A stretch of DNA of 64,000 bases from Nitrosomonadales bacterium (GCA_016214695.1 JACRNY010000004.1:124001-188000); one strand, 5' to 3'; positions 46,480 through 56,610 are shown, numbered from the stretch's first letter. Numbers and translations are program-made. The notes: a model not told the origin generated them from the sequence alone.

Positions 46480-47173
46480 AGTCGTGCTGGATACGGAAAC
46501 CACCGGTCTCGACCCAAAGCAGGGGCACCGCATCATCGAGGTCGCGGCCATCGAGATGGACGGACGCAAAGTCTCGGAACGCACCTTCCACCGCTACATC
46601 AACCCGGAGCGCGAGATCGATGAGGGCGCGGCGGCGGTACACGGCCTGACGCTGGACCGCTTGCTGGACGAGCCGAAGTTCGCCGAGGTCGCGCCCGCCC
46701 TGCTCGAATTCATCGCCGGAGCGGAGTTGATCATCCACAATGCCCCGTTCGATATCGGCTTCCTCAACGCCGAGCTGGCTCTGGCCGGACTGCCTCTGCT
46801 GAACAACCCGGTGATCGACACCCTCAAGGTTGCCAAGGAACTGCACCCCGGCAAGAAGAATAACCTGAACGCCTTGTGTGACCGTTACCAGATCGACAAC
46901 TCGCACCGCACCCTGCATGGTGCGCTGCTGGATACCGAACTGCTGGCCGAGGTCTATCTGGCGATGACGCGCGGCCAGGAGAGTCTGCTGGGCGATGAGG
47001 GCGGTGACGAAGATGGCGGGCACCTCAACGCCGAGGGTGAGGCGATACGTTTGAGCGTGCGCGTGTTGCCCGCCAGCGAAGAAGAGCTCGCTTTGCATCT
47101 CACCCAGCTGCAGGACATCGAGAAGGCTAGCAAAGGAGCATGCGTTTGGAAAAAACTGCAAGAACAGCAGTGA
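46472..47173 (+). CDS. dnaQ: DNA polymerase III epsilon subunit
   Basis: 233 residues. DEDDh exonuclease: LDTETTGLD (first Asp/Glu), [10 protein letters not shown] (Asp), and [14 protein letters not shown] (His and Asp). The C-terminal segment ending [10 protein letters not shown] is typical. GGGAGG six bases upstream favours the ATG at 46472 over 46469. Proofreading subunit of the replicase. Confidence 0.95.
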   Translation: MRKVVLDTETTGLDPKQGHRIIEVAAIEMDGRKVSERTFHRYINPEREIDEGAAAVHGLTLDRLLDEPKFAEVAPALLEFIAGAELIIHNAPFDIGFLNAELALAGLPLLNNPVIDTLKVAKELHPGKKNNLNALCDRYQIDNSHRTLHGALLDTELLAEVYLAMTRGQESLLGDEGGDEDGGHLNAEGEAIRLSVRVLPASEEELALHLTQLQDIEKASKGACVWKKLQEQQ

Positions 47174-48030
47174 TCCTGCAATGGTCCCGGCGCATCCGCT
47201 GGGCATTGATGTTGTCGCTGCTGGCTTACCTCGCGCTGTGCGCCTATTTCTGGTCCATCCAGCGCAGCAAGATATATCAGCCCAGTCCCGTGCTGCAAAC
47301 CACGCCGGAACGGCTCGGGATGAAGTACGAACAGTTCACCATCCCGTCCGGTAGCGGCGCTACGCGCGGTGAACTGTATGCCTGGTGGATAGCAGCGGAT
47401 CAGGCCGATGCGCCGACCTTGCTCTATCTGCACGGCAACAAGGATAACGTCGGCCATCATCTCGAACATAGCCTGCGCCTGCACGATGCCGGTTATAACC
47501 TGTTGCTGCTCGACTATCGCGGATATGGCAAAAGCACGGGGGGCGAGCCGGGCGAAGCCAAGATGTATGAAGATGCCGAGTCGGCCTGGAACTACCTGCT
47601 GCAACAACGCCAGCAGGAACCGCGGCGCACCTTCATCTATGGCCATTCCATGGGCGGCGCGGTGGCGATCGAACTGGCCTTGCGCCATCCCGAGGCTGCC
47701 GGCCTGATCGTGGAGAGTTCCTTCACGTCCATGCGCGAGATGGCGGAAGCGGAATATCCCTGGCTGCCGGTGGATACGCTGTTGAACCAGCGTTTCGATT
47801 CCATCGACAAGGTCTGGAAGCTGAAGACCCCGGTCCTCTTCATCCATGGCACCTGGGACAAACGCACTCCGTTCCGGATGAGCCAGCAACTGTACGAACG
47901 GGCGGCAGCACCCAAGGCGATCAAGCTCATCGAAGGCGGTGAGCATGGCAACTCGAGCAGCGTCGGCCTGCTGGAATACCGTGCCGCGCTCAATGAATTC
48001 ACCCGCCGCTATCTGGCGAAGCCGCAATGA
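47140..48030 (+). CDS. Alpha/beta hydrolase with N-terminal membrane anchor
   Basis: 296 residues. A membrane helix at about 20-42 is followed by the hydrolase domain: LLYLHGNKDN (oxyanion), YGHSMGGAVA (nucleophile Ser), GTWDKRTPF (Asp) and GGEHGN (His). Belongs to the YfhR/ABHD-13-like group; natural substrate unknown. Overlaps dnaQ by 34 bases and the next gene by ATGA. Confidence 0.85.
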   Translation: MRLEKTARTAVILQWSRRIRWALMLSLLAYLALCAYFWSIQRSKIYQPSPVLQTTPERLGMKYEQFTIPSGSGATRGELYAWWIAADQADAPTLLYLHGNKDNVGHHLEHSLRLHDAGYNLLLLDYRGYGKSTGGEPGEAKMYEDAESAWNYLLQQRQQEPRRTFIYGHSMGGAVAIELALRHPEAAGLIVESSFTSMREMAEAEYPWLPVDTLLNQRFDSIDKVWKLKTPVLFIHGTWDKRTPFRMSQQLYERAAAPKAIKLIEGGEHGNSSSVGLLEYRAALNEFTRRYLAKPQ

Positions 48031-49202
48031 GCGTTCAGCACACCGATGTGCTGGTCATCGGCGCAGGAGCGGCGGGCATGATGTGCGCTCTGACTGCGGC
48101 GCGGCGCGGACGCTCGGTGCTGTTGCTCGACCACTCGTCCAAACTGGCGGAGAAGATCCGCATCTCCGGCGGCGGACGCTGCAACTTCACCAACCTGAAC
48201 ACCAAGCCAGATAACTATCTTTCGCAGAACCCGCATTTCTGCCGCTCGGCGCTGGCGCGTTTCACGCCGCAGCATTTCATCGCCATGCTGGAGGCGCACG
48301 GCATCGGCTACCATGAGAAGACACTGGGGCAGTTGTTCTGCGACGACGGCTCGGAAGCCATCATCGCCATGCTCAAGTCGGAATGCGATGCTGCCGGTGT
48401 GCGCTGGAGCATGCCGTGCGAAGTGGGCGAGATCAGGCGCGGTAGCGCATTTACGGTGAATACCGCCCGCGGATTGATCGAATCCGGATCGCTGGTCATC
48501 GCCACGGGTGGCTTGTCCATTCCCAAGATCGGTGCCACGCCTTTTGGTTACAAGGTCGCCGAGCAGTTCGGCATCCCCATGACCAAGCTCAAGCCAGGGC
48601 TGGTGCCGCTGACTTTCCACCCGGAAGAGTGGGCGGTATATGCCGAGCTGTCCGGCGCTTCGCTGGATGCCGTGGTGAGTTTCGGCAAGCTGAGTTTTCG
48701 CGAGAACCTGCTGTTCACCCATCGCGGTTTGAGCGGTCCGGCCATTCTGCAGATATCGTCTTACTGGGAACCGGGCAAACCTTTATCCATCGATCTGCTG
48801 CCCGATCTCGACATGCATGAAATATTCGCGCAACAGCGCGGCAGCAAGATGTTGCTGGGCAATTTCCTCGCGCAATATCTGCCCAAGCGACTGGCCGATA
48901 TCGTCGCCACGAAATGGGCGATGAACACTTCGCTCAACCAGTGCTCGGATAAAGAATTGCGCGTGCTGGCCGATAGACTCAAGGATTGGCAGATCACGCC
49001 GACCGGCACGCTGGGCTACAGCAAGGCGGAAGTGACCTGCGGCGGCGTGGATACGCGCGCATTGTCATCGAAGACGATGGAGTGCAACGATGTGCCGGGA
49101 CTGTTCTTCGTGGGGGAAGTGATGGATGTGACCGGACAACTCGGCGGCTACAACTTCCAGTGGGCATGGGCGTCCGGATACGCCGCCGGGCAGGTGGCGT
49201 AG
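48027..49202 (+). CDS. HI0933/YhiN-family FAD-dependent oxidoreductase
   Basis: 391 residues. FAD-binding VIGAGAAGMMCALTAARRG at the N-terminus, GGGRCNFTNLN following, and the C-terminal GEVMDVTGQLGGYNFQWAW block. Function of the family is not settled. TTG/ATGA-type coupling to the hydrolase gene. Confidence 0.9.
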   Translation: MSVQHTDVLVIGAGAAGMMCALTAARRGRSVLLLDHSSKLAEKIRISGGGRCNFTNLNTKPDNYLSQNPHFCRSALARFTPQHFIAMLEAHGIGYHEKTLGQLFCDDGSEAIIAMLKSECDAAGVRWSMPCEVGEIRRGSAFTVNTARGLIESGSLVIATGGLSIPKIGATPFGYKVAEQFGIPMTKLKPGLVPLTFHPEEWAVYAELSGASLDAVVSFGKLSFRENLLFTHRGLSGPAILQISSYWEPGKPLSIDLLPDLDMHEIFAQQRGSKMLLGNFLAQYLPKRLADIVATKWAMNTSLNQCSDKELRVLADRLKDWQITPTGTLGYSKAEVTCGGVDTRALSSKTMECNDVPGLFFVGEVMDVTGQLGGYNFQWAWASGYAAGQVA

Positions 49203-49210
49203 GGGCGGAC

Positions 49211-50698
49211 ATGACCGTCGAGACCGAACTCAAGCTGCACATCTCGCCCGAGCACCTGCAAAAGCTCAAGCGGCATCCGTTCATCCGTTCCTTGTCTGTG
49301 GGGCGTGCCCGCACGCTCAAGCTCTACAGCATCTATTACGACACCGCCGATCTTGAGCTGCGCAGCCGCGCGATGGCACTGCGTTTGCGTCGCGTCGGCA
49401 AGCAATGGTTGCAGACGCTGAAAGGCGGGGGGCAGGTGAGCGCCGGGCTGCACCAGCGCAACGAGTGGGAGACGCCGGTTCCGTCCGAGCAACTCGATTT
49501 TGCTGCCCTCAAGGCCTGCGGCGGGGAATTGCCCAATGGTGTGCGCAACCGTCTGCAGCCGGTATTCGTCACCGACTTCACGCGCAATTTGCGCACGCTG
49601 AGTTTCGACGGGGCGGAGATAGAGCTGTGCATGGACAGCGGCGAGATACGCGCCGGGCAATCGAGCTGTCCGATCTCGGAACTGGAACTGGAACTCAAAT
49701 CCGGTGAGCCGCAGCGACTTTTCAAGCTGGCGCAGGCCTTGCTCGACATCGTGCCGCTGGATGTGGAGCACACCAGCAAGGCGGAATACGGTTACCTGCT
49801 GTTCTCGGCCGCCAGACCTTCGGCGAGCAAGGCCAGATTCCCCGCCCTGAAAAGATCGCAAAGCATCGCCAGCGCCCTGCAGAGCATGATCGCCGCCTGT
49901 CTGGCGCATGTGCAGACCAACGTACCCGGTGCCTTGCTGAAGCTGGATGAGGAATATCTGCATCAGGTGCGTGTCGGCTTGCGCCGCCTGCGCGTGGTGC
50001 TCGCCATCACGCAGCGTTATCGCAGCGACGGGGAACTGACCGCTTTGCGCGATCAGGTGACGAAGCTGTGCGTGGAGCTGGGACGCTCGCGCGACTGGGA
50101 TGTGTTCGTCACGCAGACGCTGGCACCGATCTGCACCCGGCTACCCGAGCATGCGGGGTTGCGCGAGGTGCTGGGGGTGAGCGAAAAAGCGCGCAAGAGA
50201 CAGCATGCCGGCATGGAGAACAGTCTGGCTTCGCCCGACTTCCAGCGTCTGCTGCTGCGCTTCGGCGCCTGGATGCATGGCGACCACTGGAGCGCAACGG
50301 ATATGACGCTGGAACGTTTCGCCAGCGACACACTGGCGAAACGCAGCAAACAGGTCCTCAGGCACAACAAAGACCTGGTCGGCGATGACGCGCAACAACT
50401 GCATGCCTTGCGTATCGCCTGCAAGAAATTGCGCTACAGCACGGAGATGTTCGGCAGTCTGTTCGCCGAATCCGACAGCAAAGCCTATATCGCCGCACTT
50501 GCCGAACTGCAGGATATCCTCGGCACTTTGAACGATATCGCCGTGGCGCACCGGCTGCTGAACGAGTTGGATAACCCGGCCCGGCACGATACACTGGCAC
50601 TCATACGCGGCTGGATGGAACATGACTACGCAGTGCGCGTTGCCGAGTTCGGCAAGGCCTGGAAATGCTTTGCCGCCCAAAGAGGATTCTGGGCTTGA
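49211..50698 (+). CDS. CYTH-CHAD protein (inorganic triphosphatase-like)
   Basis: 495 residues from MTVETELKL. The CYTH domain (1-200) has the ETELKL (ExExK) signature and further basic/acidic tunnel residues. The CHAD domain (about 215-490) has conserved His in HQVRVGLRRLR and LHALRIACKKLRYSTE. This is the E. coli YgiF architecture; the enzyme hydrolyses tripolyphosphate, and CHAD binds polyphosphate. The frame is open to 48986, but that part is inside the upstream gene. Confidence 0.9.
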   Translation: MTVETELKLHISPEHLQKLKRHPFIRSLSVGRARTLKLYSIYYDTADLELRSRAMALRLRRVGKQWLQTLKGGGQVSAGLHQRNEWETPVPSEQLDFAALKACGGELPNGVRNRLQPVFVTDFTRNLRTLSFDGAEIELCMDSGEIRAGQSSCPISELELELKSGEPQRLFKLAQALLDIVPLDVEHTSKAEYGYLLFSAARPSASKARFPALKRSQSIASALQSMIAACLAHVQTNVPGALLKLDEEYLHQVRVGLRRLRVVLAITQRYRSDGELTALRDQVTKLCVELGRSRDWDVFVTQTLAPICTRLPEHAGLREVLGVSEKARKRQHAGMENSLASPDFQRLLLRFGAWMHGDHWSATDMTLERFASDTLAKRSKQVLRHNKDLVGDDAQQLHALRIACKKLRYSTEMFGSLFAESDSKAYIAALAELQDILGTLNDIAVAHRLLNELDNPARHDTLALIRGWMEHDYAVRVAEFGKAWKCFAAQRGFWA

Positions 50699-50766
50699 AC
50701 CGTGCATTCCCGACACCATCATGGCGCCGGGGGAGGGATACCAATAAATAGAAAGGGCTGCACCGC

Positions 50767-51165
50767 ATGACCAAGAAACGCCAACCGTTGCGCGTACCCG
50801 TCACCCAAGGGCTGAAGGATCTCTATGCCATGGATATGCACCTGCCATACCAGGCTGCCTGTGATGGACGTTTCAGCGTCATCGCCTTCGGGCGTCTGGC
50901 CGCCGCGATCTCCGTGGTGCGTACTGCGCTTGCGCAAAAGAACACCCAGATACCCGATGCCGTGCAGATTCTCGACGCGGCCATCGCTACCTTGTCCATC
51001 GTGCGGGCGCGCGGCGATGCGACCGATGTGTGGGAGATCACCGAAGCGGAGCGTCCCAGCGTACTGGACGGCATCAAGGTCGCCGAGGAGTGTATCGGTG
51101 TGCTGGATGTGGCCTTGCTGGAAAATACCGCCGCGATGCTGTTCGGGCAGATGGTGGACGAATAG
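50767..51165 (+). CDS. Hypothetical protein
   Basis: 132 residues, soluble and mostly helical, with no Cys-rich or catalytic motif that I can name. It has LPYQAACDGRFSVIAFGRLA and a long helix around DAVQILDAAIATLSIVRAR. Good coding features: near-normal GC and an ATG after a GAAAGGG-containing leader. It converges with rep, the two stops nearly touching. Unknown function. Confidence 0.65.
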   Translation: MTKKRQPLRVPVTQGLKDLYAMDMHLPYQAACDGRFSVIAFGRLAAAISVVRTALAQKNTQIPDAVQILDAAIATLSIVRARGDATDVWEITEAERPSVLDGIKVAEECIGVLDVALLENTAAMLFGQMVDE

Positions 51166-51168
51166 AAG

Positions 51169-53157
51169 TTACTTCAGCATCGCCTTGAGTCTGGCCAGCT
51201 TGTCCATGCCTTGTTCCTTGCTCACGGCGGGCGCATTGCCGACCGTCACCACTCCTGTATAGACGATGTCCGCCTGCGGCAGTTCGGCGATGAAGCGGCT
51301 GGGGTCGCAACCGGCGTATTCCTTGCCGCGTTTGCGCCTTGTGCAGTAGCTGATCTGCAGCGAGCGCTGCGCGCGGGTGATGCCGACGTACATCAGGCGG
51401 CGTTCTTCTTCTATCTGTTCCGGCGCCTCGCTGCGCTCATGCGGCAGGATTCCTTCTTCGACGCCGATCAGAAACACATGGCCGAACTCCAGGCCTTTGG
51501 CGGCATGCAGGGTAGAGAGCGACACGACATCGGTCTCCTGCTCGCGTGACTCAAGCAGGTTGAGCAGGGCGATCAGCTGCGTCATCGCGATCATGGTCTT
51601 CTCATCGGCTTCCGATTTGCGGTTCATCCAGCCGACGAAGTCCTGCACGTTCTTCCATTTGGTCTCGGCCTGGCGCGGCTCGAAGCTGTCGAACAGCCAT
51701 GCCTCGTAGTCGATCGCACTCATCAGGTCGTTCATCACCTCGTTGCACGGCTCCTTCTCGGCTCTGGCCTGCATGCGGTTGATGAAGTTGCAGAAGGTCA
51801 CCAGATCCTCATGCTGGCGCACTTGCAGTTGATCCGCCATCGCGGGCTCGAATGCAGCCTCGAACAGGCTGATGTGCCGTGTGGCGGCATAGCCGGCCAG
51901 TTTTTCCAGGGTGCTGTTGCCGATGCCGCGCTTGGGCGTGGTGATCGCGCGGATGAAGGCGGGGTCGTCGTCCGGGTTGGCGATCAGTCGCAGATAGGCG
52001 GTCAGGTCCTTGATCTCGGCGTAATCGAAGAACGAAGTTCCGCCGCTGACAGTGTAGGGCACCTTATGCGTGCGCAACTGTTCCTCAAACACGCGCGACA
52101 GGTGGTTGCTGCGGTAGAGGATGGCGTAATCGGCAAAACGCGTCTGGTGCTCGAATTTGTGCGCCAGCAGGCGCAGCACCACCGATTCTGCCTCGTTCTC
52201 ATCATCCTTGGCCGCGAACACGCGCACCGGATCGCCGGGGCCGTGTTCGCTCCACAGGTTCTTCTCGAACAACTTGGTGTTGTTCTTGATCAGGTGGTTG
52301 GCGCTCTGCAGGATGCGCTGCGATGAGCGGTAGTTCTGTTCCAGCTTGATCACGCGCAGAGTAGGATAGTCGCGCTGCAGGTTGCTCAGGTTGGCGGTGC
52401 TGGCGCCGCGCCAGGCGTAGATGGCCTGGTCGTCGTCGCCCACGGCGGTGATGGCGGCGCGGTCGCCCGCGAGCAGCTTCATCATCTGGTACTGGCAATC
52501 GTTGGTGTCCTGGTATTCGTCGACCAGCAGATAACGGAAGCGGTGCCGCCAGCGCTCGGCTGCTTCTCCGTGCGACTTGAACAGTTCCACCGGCAGGCGG
52601 ATCAGGTCGTCGAAGTCCACCGCCTGGTAGGCGCGTAACGTTTCCTGATAACGGCCGTAGAGCAGGGCGATGCGCTGCTGCTCTTCATTTTCGGCTAGGC
52701 TACCTGCCTGTTCCGGGGTGAGGAAAGCTGCCTTCCAGTTCGACATCACGCTTTGTGCGCTGCGTATCTCCTGCTTGTCCGGACTGCCCAGCAGTTCGCT
52801 GACGATCTTGCCGGTGTCGGCGGTATCGAAGATGGAGAACTGCTTCTTGTAGCCGAGCAGCGGCGCTTCTTCGCGCAGGATATGCATGCCCAGCGCATGG
52901 AAGGTGCTGATGGTCAGCCCTTTGGCATCGCGGCCGCCCAGCAGTTTGCCGATGCGCTCGCTCATCTCTCTGGCGGCCTTGTTGGTGAAGGTGATGGCGG
53001 CGATGTTGCGCGGCGAATAGCCGCACTCGTCGATGAGATAGGCCAGCTTGTGGGTGATGACGCGTGTCTTGCCGCTGCCTGCCCCGGCCAAGACCAGCAG
53101 GGGAGAACCGAGGTGTTTTACCGCTTCGCGCTGCGTGGGATTGAGTTTGCTTAACAT
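51169..53157 (-). CDS. rep: ATP-dependent DNA helicase Rep (UvrD/Rep family)
   Basis: 662 residues, SF1A. Walker A AGAGSGKTRVITHKLAYLI; motif II VDEYQDTN; motif III VGDDDQAIYAWRGA; motif IV LEQNYRSSQRIL; motif V/VI TLHAAKGLEF and VGITRAQRSL. Length and motifs fit Rep better than UvrD (about 720). A 3'-5' helicase helping replication forks past obstacles. Followed upstream (right) by tRNA-Leu. Confidence 0.92.
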   Translation of the reverse strand: MLSKLNPTQREAVKHLGSPLLVLAGAGSGKTRVITHKLAYLIDECGYSPRNIAAITFTNKAAREMSERIGKLLGGRDAKGLTISTFHALGMHILREEAPLLGYKKQFSIFDTADTGKIVSELLGSPDKQEIRSAQSVMSNWKAAFLTPEQAGSLAENEEQQRIALLYGRYQETLRAYQAVDFDDLIRLPVELFKSHGEAAERWRHRFRYLLVDEYQDTNDCQYQMMKLLAGDRAAITAVGDDDQAIYAWRGASTANLSNLQRDYPTLRVIKLEQNYRSSQRILQSANHLIKNNTKLFEKNLWSEHGPGDPVRVFAAKDDENEAESVVLRLLAHKFEHQTRFADYAILYRSNHLSRVFEEQLRTHKVPYTVSGGTSFFDYAEIKDLTAYLRLIANPDDDPAFIRAITTPKRGIGNSTLEKLAGYAATRHISLFEAAFEPAMADQLQVRQHEDLVTFCNFINRMQARAEKEPCNEVMNDLMSAIDYEAWLFDSFEPRQAETKWKNVQDFVGWMNRKSEADEKTMIAMTQLIALLNLLESREQETDVVSLSTLHAAKGLEFGHVFLIGVEEGILPHERSEAPEQIEEERRLMYVGITRAQRSLQISYCTRRKRGKEYAGCDPSRFIAELPQADIVYTGVVTVGNAPAVSKEQGMDKLARLKAMLK

Positions 53158-53162
53158 CGTAT

Positions 53163-53251
53163 TGGTGCCCGGAACCGGAATCGAACCGGTACGCCGCGTT
53201 AGCAGCGACGGATTTTAAGTCCGTTGTGTCTACCAATTTCACCACCCGGGC
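53163..53251 (-). tRNA. tRNA-Leu(UAA)
   Basis: Acceptor GCCCGGG/CCGGGC with encoded ACCA end. Anticodon loop ACTTAAAAT gives UAA. The variable arm (TCGCTGCTAACGCGGCG) is long, as in class II tRNA-Leu, and the D-arm TGGTGAAATTGGTAGAC is typical. 89 bases. Confidence 0.97.
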
Positions 53252-53340
53252 AGCGGTACAGTTTCTGGTAAATTGTAAGCGGCGAATTATACAGAGCGAC
53301 TGCGTCGCCATATCAAAACAAAAAAGTTATACCGATTTTC

Positions 53341-53368
53341 TTGACACAAAGTTCGATATCCATATAAT
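53341..53368 (+). promoter_or_regulatory. Sigma70 promoter of tRNA-Gly/tRNA-Cys
   Basis: Consensus TTGACA (53341-53346), 16-base spacer, consensus TATAAT (53363-53368), with tRNA-Gly starting 17 bases later. GC-rich discriminator GCGG follows, as expected for stable RNA promoters. Confidence 0.85.
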
Positions 53369-53384
53369 GCGGACTTCGTTTTTT

Positions 53385-53460
<76 letters not shown>

Positions 53461-53521
53461 GATAATTTGGGAAAGCTTTCGGGCTTTCCCATAATTTTTG
53501 CTAGTATGCAATTAGCCTAAC

Positions 53522-53595
53522 GGTGCGATAGCAAAGCGGTTATGCCCCGGATTGCAAATCCGGTTAGCCCAGTTCGACTCTGGGTCGCACCTCCA
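53522..53595 (+). tRNA. tRNA-Cys(GCA)
   Basis: GGTGCGA acceptor pairing with TCGCACC, T discriminator, encoded CCA, anticodon loop ATTGCAAAT (GCA), T-arm CCAGTTCGACTCTGG. 74 bases; 61 bases after tRNA-Gly in the same transcript. Confidence 0.97.
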
Positions 53596-53614
53596 GAATT
53601 CCTTTGCTGCATAA

Positions 53615-53642
53615 AAAAATCCCTGCCTAGGCAGGGATTTTT
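53615..53642. terminator. Bidirectional terminator between tRNA-Cys and dksA
   Basis: A perfect 28-base palindrome, AAAAATCCCTGCCT and its complement, giving an A-tract on one side and a T-tract on the other, so it ends both converging transcripts. Confidence 0.9.
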
Positions 53643-53663
53643 GTTTTCCGCGTGTCGCGATTG

Positions 53664-54086
53664 TTATTTTGCTACTTGGCGTTCCCGGATCTCATCCAGT
53701 GTCTTGCAGTCGATGCACAGGGTCGCTGTGGGGCGTGCTTCCAGGCGGTTCAGACCGATCTCGACGCCGCATTTGTCGCAGTATCCGTAATCGCCTGCCT
53801 CGATGCGGGCCAGCATCTTGTCGATGTTCTTGATCAGTTTGCGTTCGCGATCGCGGTTGCGCAGTTCCAGGCTCATGTCCGATTCCTGGCTGGCGCGGTC
53901 ATTCGGGTCGGCGAATACGGTAGCCTCATCCTGCATGGTATGTACCGTGCGATCGATATCTTCGCTCAGTTCCTGCTTGATTCCGTTCAGGACGCTGCGG
54001 AAGTGCTCGAGCTGGTTGGGATTCATGTATGCCTCGCCTTTTTTGGCCTTGTACGGGGCAGAGGTCTTGCTGGCTTGTACGGGCAT
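53664..54086 (-). CDS. dksA: RNA polymerase-binding transcription factor DksA
   Basis: 140 residues. Coiled-coil with the tip residues in FADPNDRASQES, then a zinc finger CDKCGVEIGLNRLEARPTA, CIDC. It binds the RNAP secondary channel and acts with ppGpp. The start at 54086 has GGAG upstream; an internal Met at residue 21 would give a shorter form missing a basic leader. Converges with the tRNA pair. Confidence 0.94.
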   Translation of the reverse strand: MPVQASKTSAPYKAKKGEAYMNPNQLEHFRSVLNGIKQELSEDIDRTVHTMQDEATVFADPNDRASQESDMSLELRNRDRERKLIKNIDKMLARIEAGDYGYCDKCGVEIGLNRLEARPTATLCIDCKTLDEIRERQVAK

Positions 54087-54169
54087 TACGTCGATCTCCA
54101 GTGAGGTGCTAAATTTTTCAAGCGCGCTTTAATACCAGAAAGAAAATCCGCTCGCAACATAAAATTTGT

Positions 54170-54754
54170 TCACAGAATCCTAACGCCTTGTTTTTCAAGC
54201 ATACCGACCAGCAGCATCAGCGGCAGGCCAATCAGCGCGTTGGGGTCGTCGCCTTGTATGCGCGCGATCAGTGCGATCCCTAGCCCTTCGGATTTGGCGC
54301 TACCGGCGCAGTGGTACGGTTGCTCCTTGAGCAGATAACGTTCTATCTGGTCGTCGCTGAGCTCGCGAAAGCTGACTTTGGTGATGGCGACATCGGTCTG
54401 CATCGCGCCATTGGCTGCATTCAGCAGGCTCAGGGCGGTGTAGAAGGTCACGGTCTTGCCGCGCATCGAGCGCAACTGCTTGACGGCATTGTCATGGTTG
54501 AGCGGTTTGCCGAGTTGTTTCCCGTCCAGCAGGGCCACCTGGTCGGAGCCGATGATCAGGGCATCGGGGAAGCGCTCGGCCACGACTTGTGCTTTGACCC
54601 GGGAAAGGCGCAGCGAGGTCTGTTCCGCACTCTCCCCTGGAAGGGGGGTCTCATCGACATCAGGTGCGGCAGTCTGGAACGGTATCTGCAGGGTGGAGAG
54701 CAGCTGACTCCTATATATAGAAGTAGAAGCCAGAATAAGCGGCTGAGAACTCAA
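54170..54754 (-). CDS. Maf-family nucleotide pyrophosphatase (YceF type, m7GTP)
   Basis: 194 residues. [41 protein letters not shown] and [15 protein letters not shown] are Maf signatures. The next-door yceD-rpmF-plsX order, the same as for E. coli yceF, suggests the 7-methyl-GTP pyrophosphatase subgroup. Divergent from yceD. Confidence 0.88.
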   Translation of the reverse strand: MSSQPLILASTSIYRSQLLSTLQIPFQTAAPDVDETPLPGESAEQTSLRLSRVKAQVVAERFPDALIIGSDQVALLDGKQLGKPLNHDNAVKQLRSMRGKTVTFYTALSLLNAANGAMQTDVAITKVSFRELSDDQIERYLLKEQPYHCAGSAKSEGLGIALIARIQGDDPNALIGLPLMLLVGMLEKQGVRIL

Positions 54755-54775
54755 GATATTCCTTAACAGCGTCTT

Positions 54776-54804
54776 TGACAGGGAAGGTCGGAATATATAT
54801 CATG
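54776..54804 (+). promoter_or_regulatory. Sigma70 promoter of yceD-rpmF-fab operon
   Basis: -35 TTGACA (54776-54781), 17-base spacer, -10 TATCAT (54799-54804). The predicted start, near 54811, is only a couple of bases from the yceD ATG at 54813. Confidence 0.65.
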
Positions 54805-54812
54805 CGCGCCTC

Positions 54813-55292
54813 ATGTTTGCACGGCCTTTCATAGACAGCGTGGACTTTGCCCGAAACGGCAGGGAATTGCGTGGCGAAACAGGGCTGGCAGAGCTGTCCA
54901 GACTGGGGGACATGCTTGCGCGAACCGACGGTGCGCTGACTTTTATAGTCCGCGGCTACCGTGAGGGCGACAGCGATATGCTGGAAGTTTCCTTGCAAGG
55001 GATGTGCTTCCTGAGATGTCAGCGTTGCCTTGGCGAGCTGGTTTATCCGGTGGACATGGTTTCCCGATTGCTTCTGCTTCCGGCCGACAGGCTGGACGAA
55101 GTCGAGGAAGATGATGAAGTCGATGCCATCGAAGCAACGTCCCAGTTGGATGTGTTGGCGTTGATCGAAGACGAGTTGTTGTTGGGGTTGCCGTTCGCAC
55201 CCAAGCATCCCGAAGGGGAATGCGCCCCGACGACGAATGGTTTACAACAGAAGGGCAGCCCGTTCGCGGTACTGGCCGGATTAAAGAAGTAG
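54813..55292 (+). CDS. yceD: YceD (DUF177) 23S rRNA accumulation protein
   Basis: 159 residues. Two Cys in CFLRCQRCLGE form the family's motif; LDVLALIEDELLLGLPFAPKH is the conserved centre, and SPFAVLAGLKK the C-terminus. Involved in 23S rRNA maturation/accumulation; always before rpmF, here with 22 bases between. Confidence 0.9.
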   Translation: MFARPFIDSVDFARNGRELRGETGLAELSRLGDMLARTDGALTFIVRGYREGDSDMLEVSLQGMCFLRCQRCLGELVYPVDMVSRLLLLPADRLDEVEEDDEVDAIEATSQLDVLALIEDELLLGLPFAPKHPEGECAPTTNGLQQKGSPFAVLAGLKK

Positions 55293-55314
55293 TGGTTTTT
55301 TGAGGAGTAGATAA

Positions 55315-55494
55315 ATGGCTGTTCAGCAGAATAAAAAGTCCCCGTCCAAACGTGGGATGCATCGCGCGCATGATTTCCTGACCAACCCGGCACTGGCCAT
55401 CGAGCCGTCCACTGGTGAGCCACATCTGCGTCACCACATCAGCCCAAGCGGTTTCTATCGCGGCAAGAAAGTCGTCAAGACCAAGGGCGAATAA
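55315..55494 (+). CDS. rpmF: 50S ribosomal protein L32
   Basis: 59 residues: [20 protein letters not shown] onward, typical of bL32, with a good TGAGGAG site seven bases upstream. The C-terminus [14 protein letters not shown] is normal. The zinc Cys of some L32 forms are absent, so this is the Zn-independent type. Shorter than most predicted frames but certain by family match and context. Confidence 0.96.
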   Translation: MAVQQNKKSPSKRGMHRAHDFLTNPALAIEPSTGEPHLRHHISPSGFYRGKKVVKTKGE

Positions 55495-55572
55495 GCCCAT
55501 TCGGTACTTTGCGAGGCCCTCCATCCTGAGAGGGCCTGACTCCGTCCATTTCTCGCACAAGAGGATCGCCCG

Positions 55573-56610
55573 GTGGATATCACGATAGCCATTGATGCCA
55601 TGGGAGGCGACCACGGGACACGGGTGACCGTTCCCGCGGCTGTCGCTTACCTGAAGAAACATCCTGACGATACTGTGGTGCTGGTCGGTCTGCCCGATGC
55701 CATCGAGGCCGAGCTGAGCAACATGGGCTTTGCCGACAGGTCTCGTCTGCGTATCCATGCTGCGACCGAGGTCGTCGGTATGGATGAGCCGCCACAGTCT
55801 GCATTGCGCGGCAAAAAAGATTCCTCCATGCGCGTCTCCATCAACCTCGTCAAGAGCGGCGAGGCTTCTGCCTGCGTGAGCGCGGGCAATACCGGTGCAT
55901 TGATGGCGACCGCGCGTTATGTGCTGAAGACCCTTCCCGGAATCGATCGTCCCGCCATCGCTTCTTTCCTGCCCACCGTCAACGGCCAGGTCTGCATGCT
56001 GGATCTGGGGGCGAACGTGGATTGCACCGCGGAACATCTGTTGCAATTCGCGTTGATGGGCAGCACGCTCGTCTCTGCGCTGGAGCACAAGGACAATCCG
56101 ACCGTCGGGTTGCTGAATATCGGCAGCGAAGACATCAAGGGCAACGAGGTGGTGAAGCAGGCAGGCGAACTGTTGCAGGCCAGCGACCTCAACTTCTTCG
56201 GCAACGTCGAAGGCGACGATATCTTCAAGGGCACGACCGATGTCGTCGTTTGCGATGGTTTCGTCGGCAACGTCGCCTTGAAGACCGCCGAAGGCGTGGC
56301 CAAGATGATGGGTGGGTTCCTGAAAGAAGGTTTCAGCCGCAACTGGTTCACCAAGTTGGGGGCGCTGTTTTCGTTGCCTGTGCTAAAAGCCTTCAAGCAC
56401 AGGCTGGATCACCGCCGTTACAACGGGGCCAGCTTTCTCGGTCTGAAGGGCATCGTGGTGAAGAGTCACGGCTCTGCCGATTCCTTTGCCTTCCTTTGTG
56501 CCATCGAACGCGCCGCCGAAGAGGCTCGCGGCGGCATGTTGCATCACATCAGCGAACATGTTGAGAAATGGCATCATGCCCGCCAACAAACCGCAGGAGA
56601 GGCACTTTGA
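55573..56610 (+). CDS. plsX: Phosphate acyltransferase PlsX
   Basis: 345 residues from a GTG start ([16 protein letters not shown]); AGAGGA lies upstream. Conserved [17 protein letters not shown] and [12 protein letters not shown]. It makes acyl-phosphate from acyl-ACP for phospholipid synthesis. 78 bases after rpmF; the fabH start overlaps its stop. Confidence 0.95.
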   Translation: MDITIAIDAMGGDHGTRVTVPAAVAYLKKHPDDTVVLVGLPDAIEAELSNMGFADRSRLRIHAATEVVGMDEPPQSALRGKKDSSMRVSINLVKSGEASACVSAGNTGALMATARYVLKTLPGIDRPAIASFLPTVNGQVCMLDLGANVDCTAEHLLQFALMGSTLVSALEHKDNPTVGLLNIGSEDIKGNEVVKQAGELLQASDLNFFGNVEGDDIFKGTTDVVVCDGFVGNVALKTAEGVAKMMGGFLKEGFSRNWFTKLGALFSLPVLKAFKHRLDHRRYNGASFLGLKGIVVKSHGSADSFAFLCAIERAAEEARGGMLHHISEHVEKWHHARQQTAGEAL

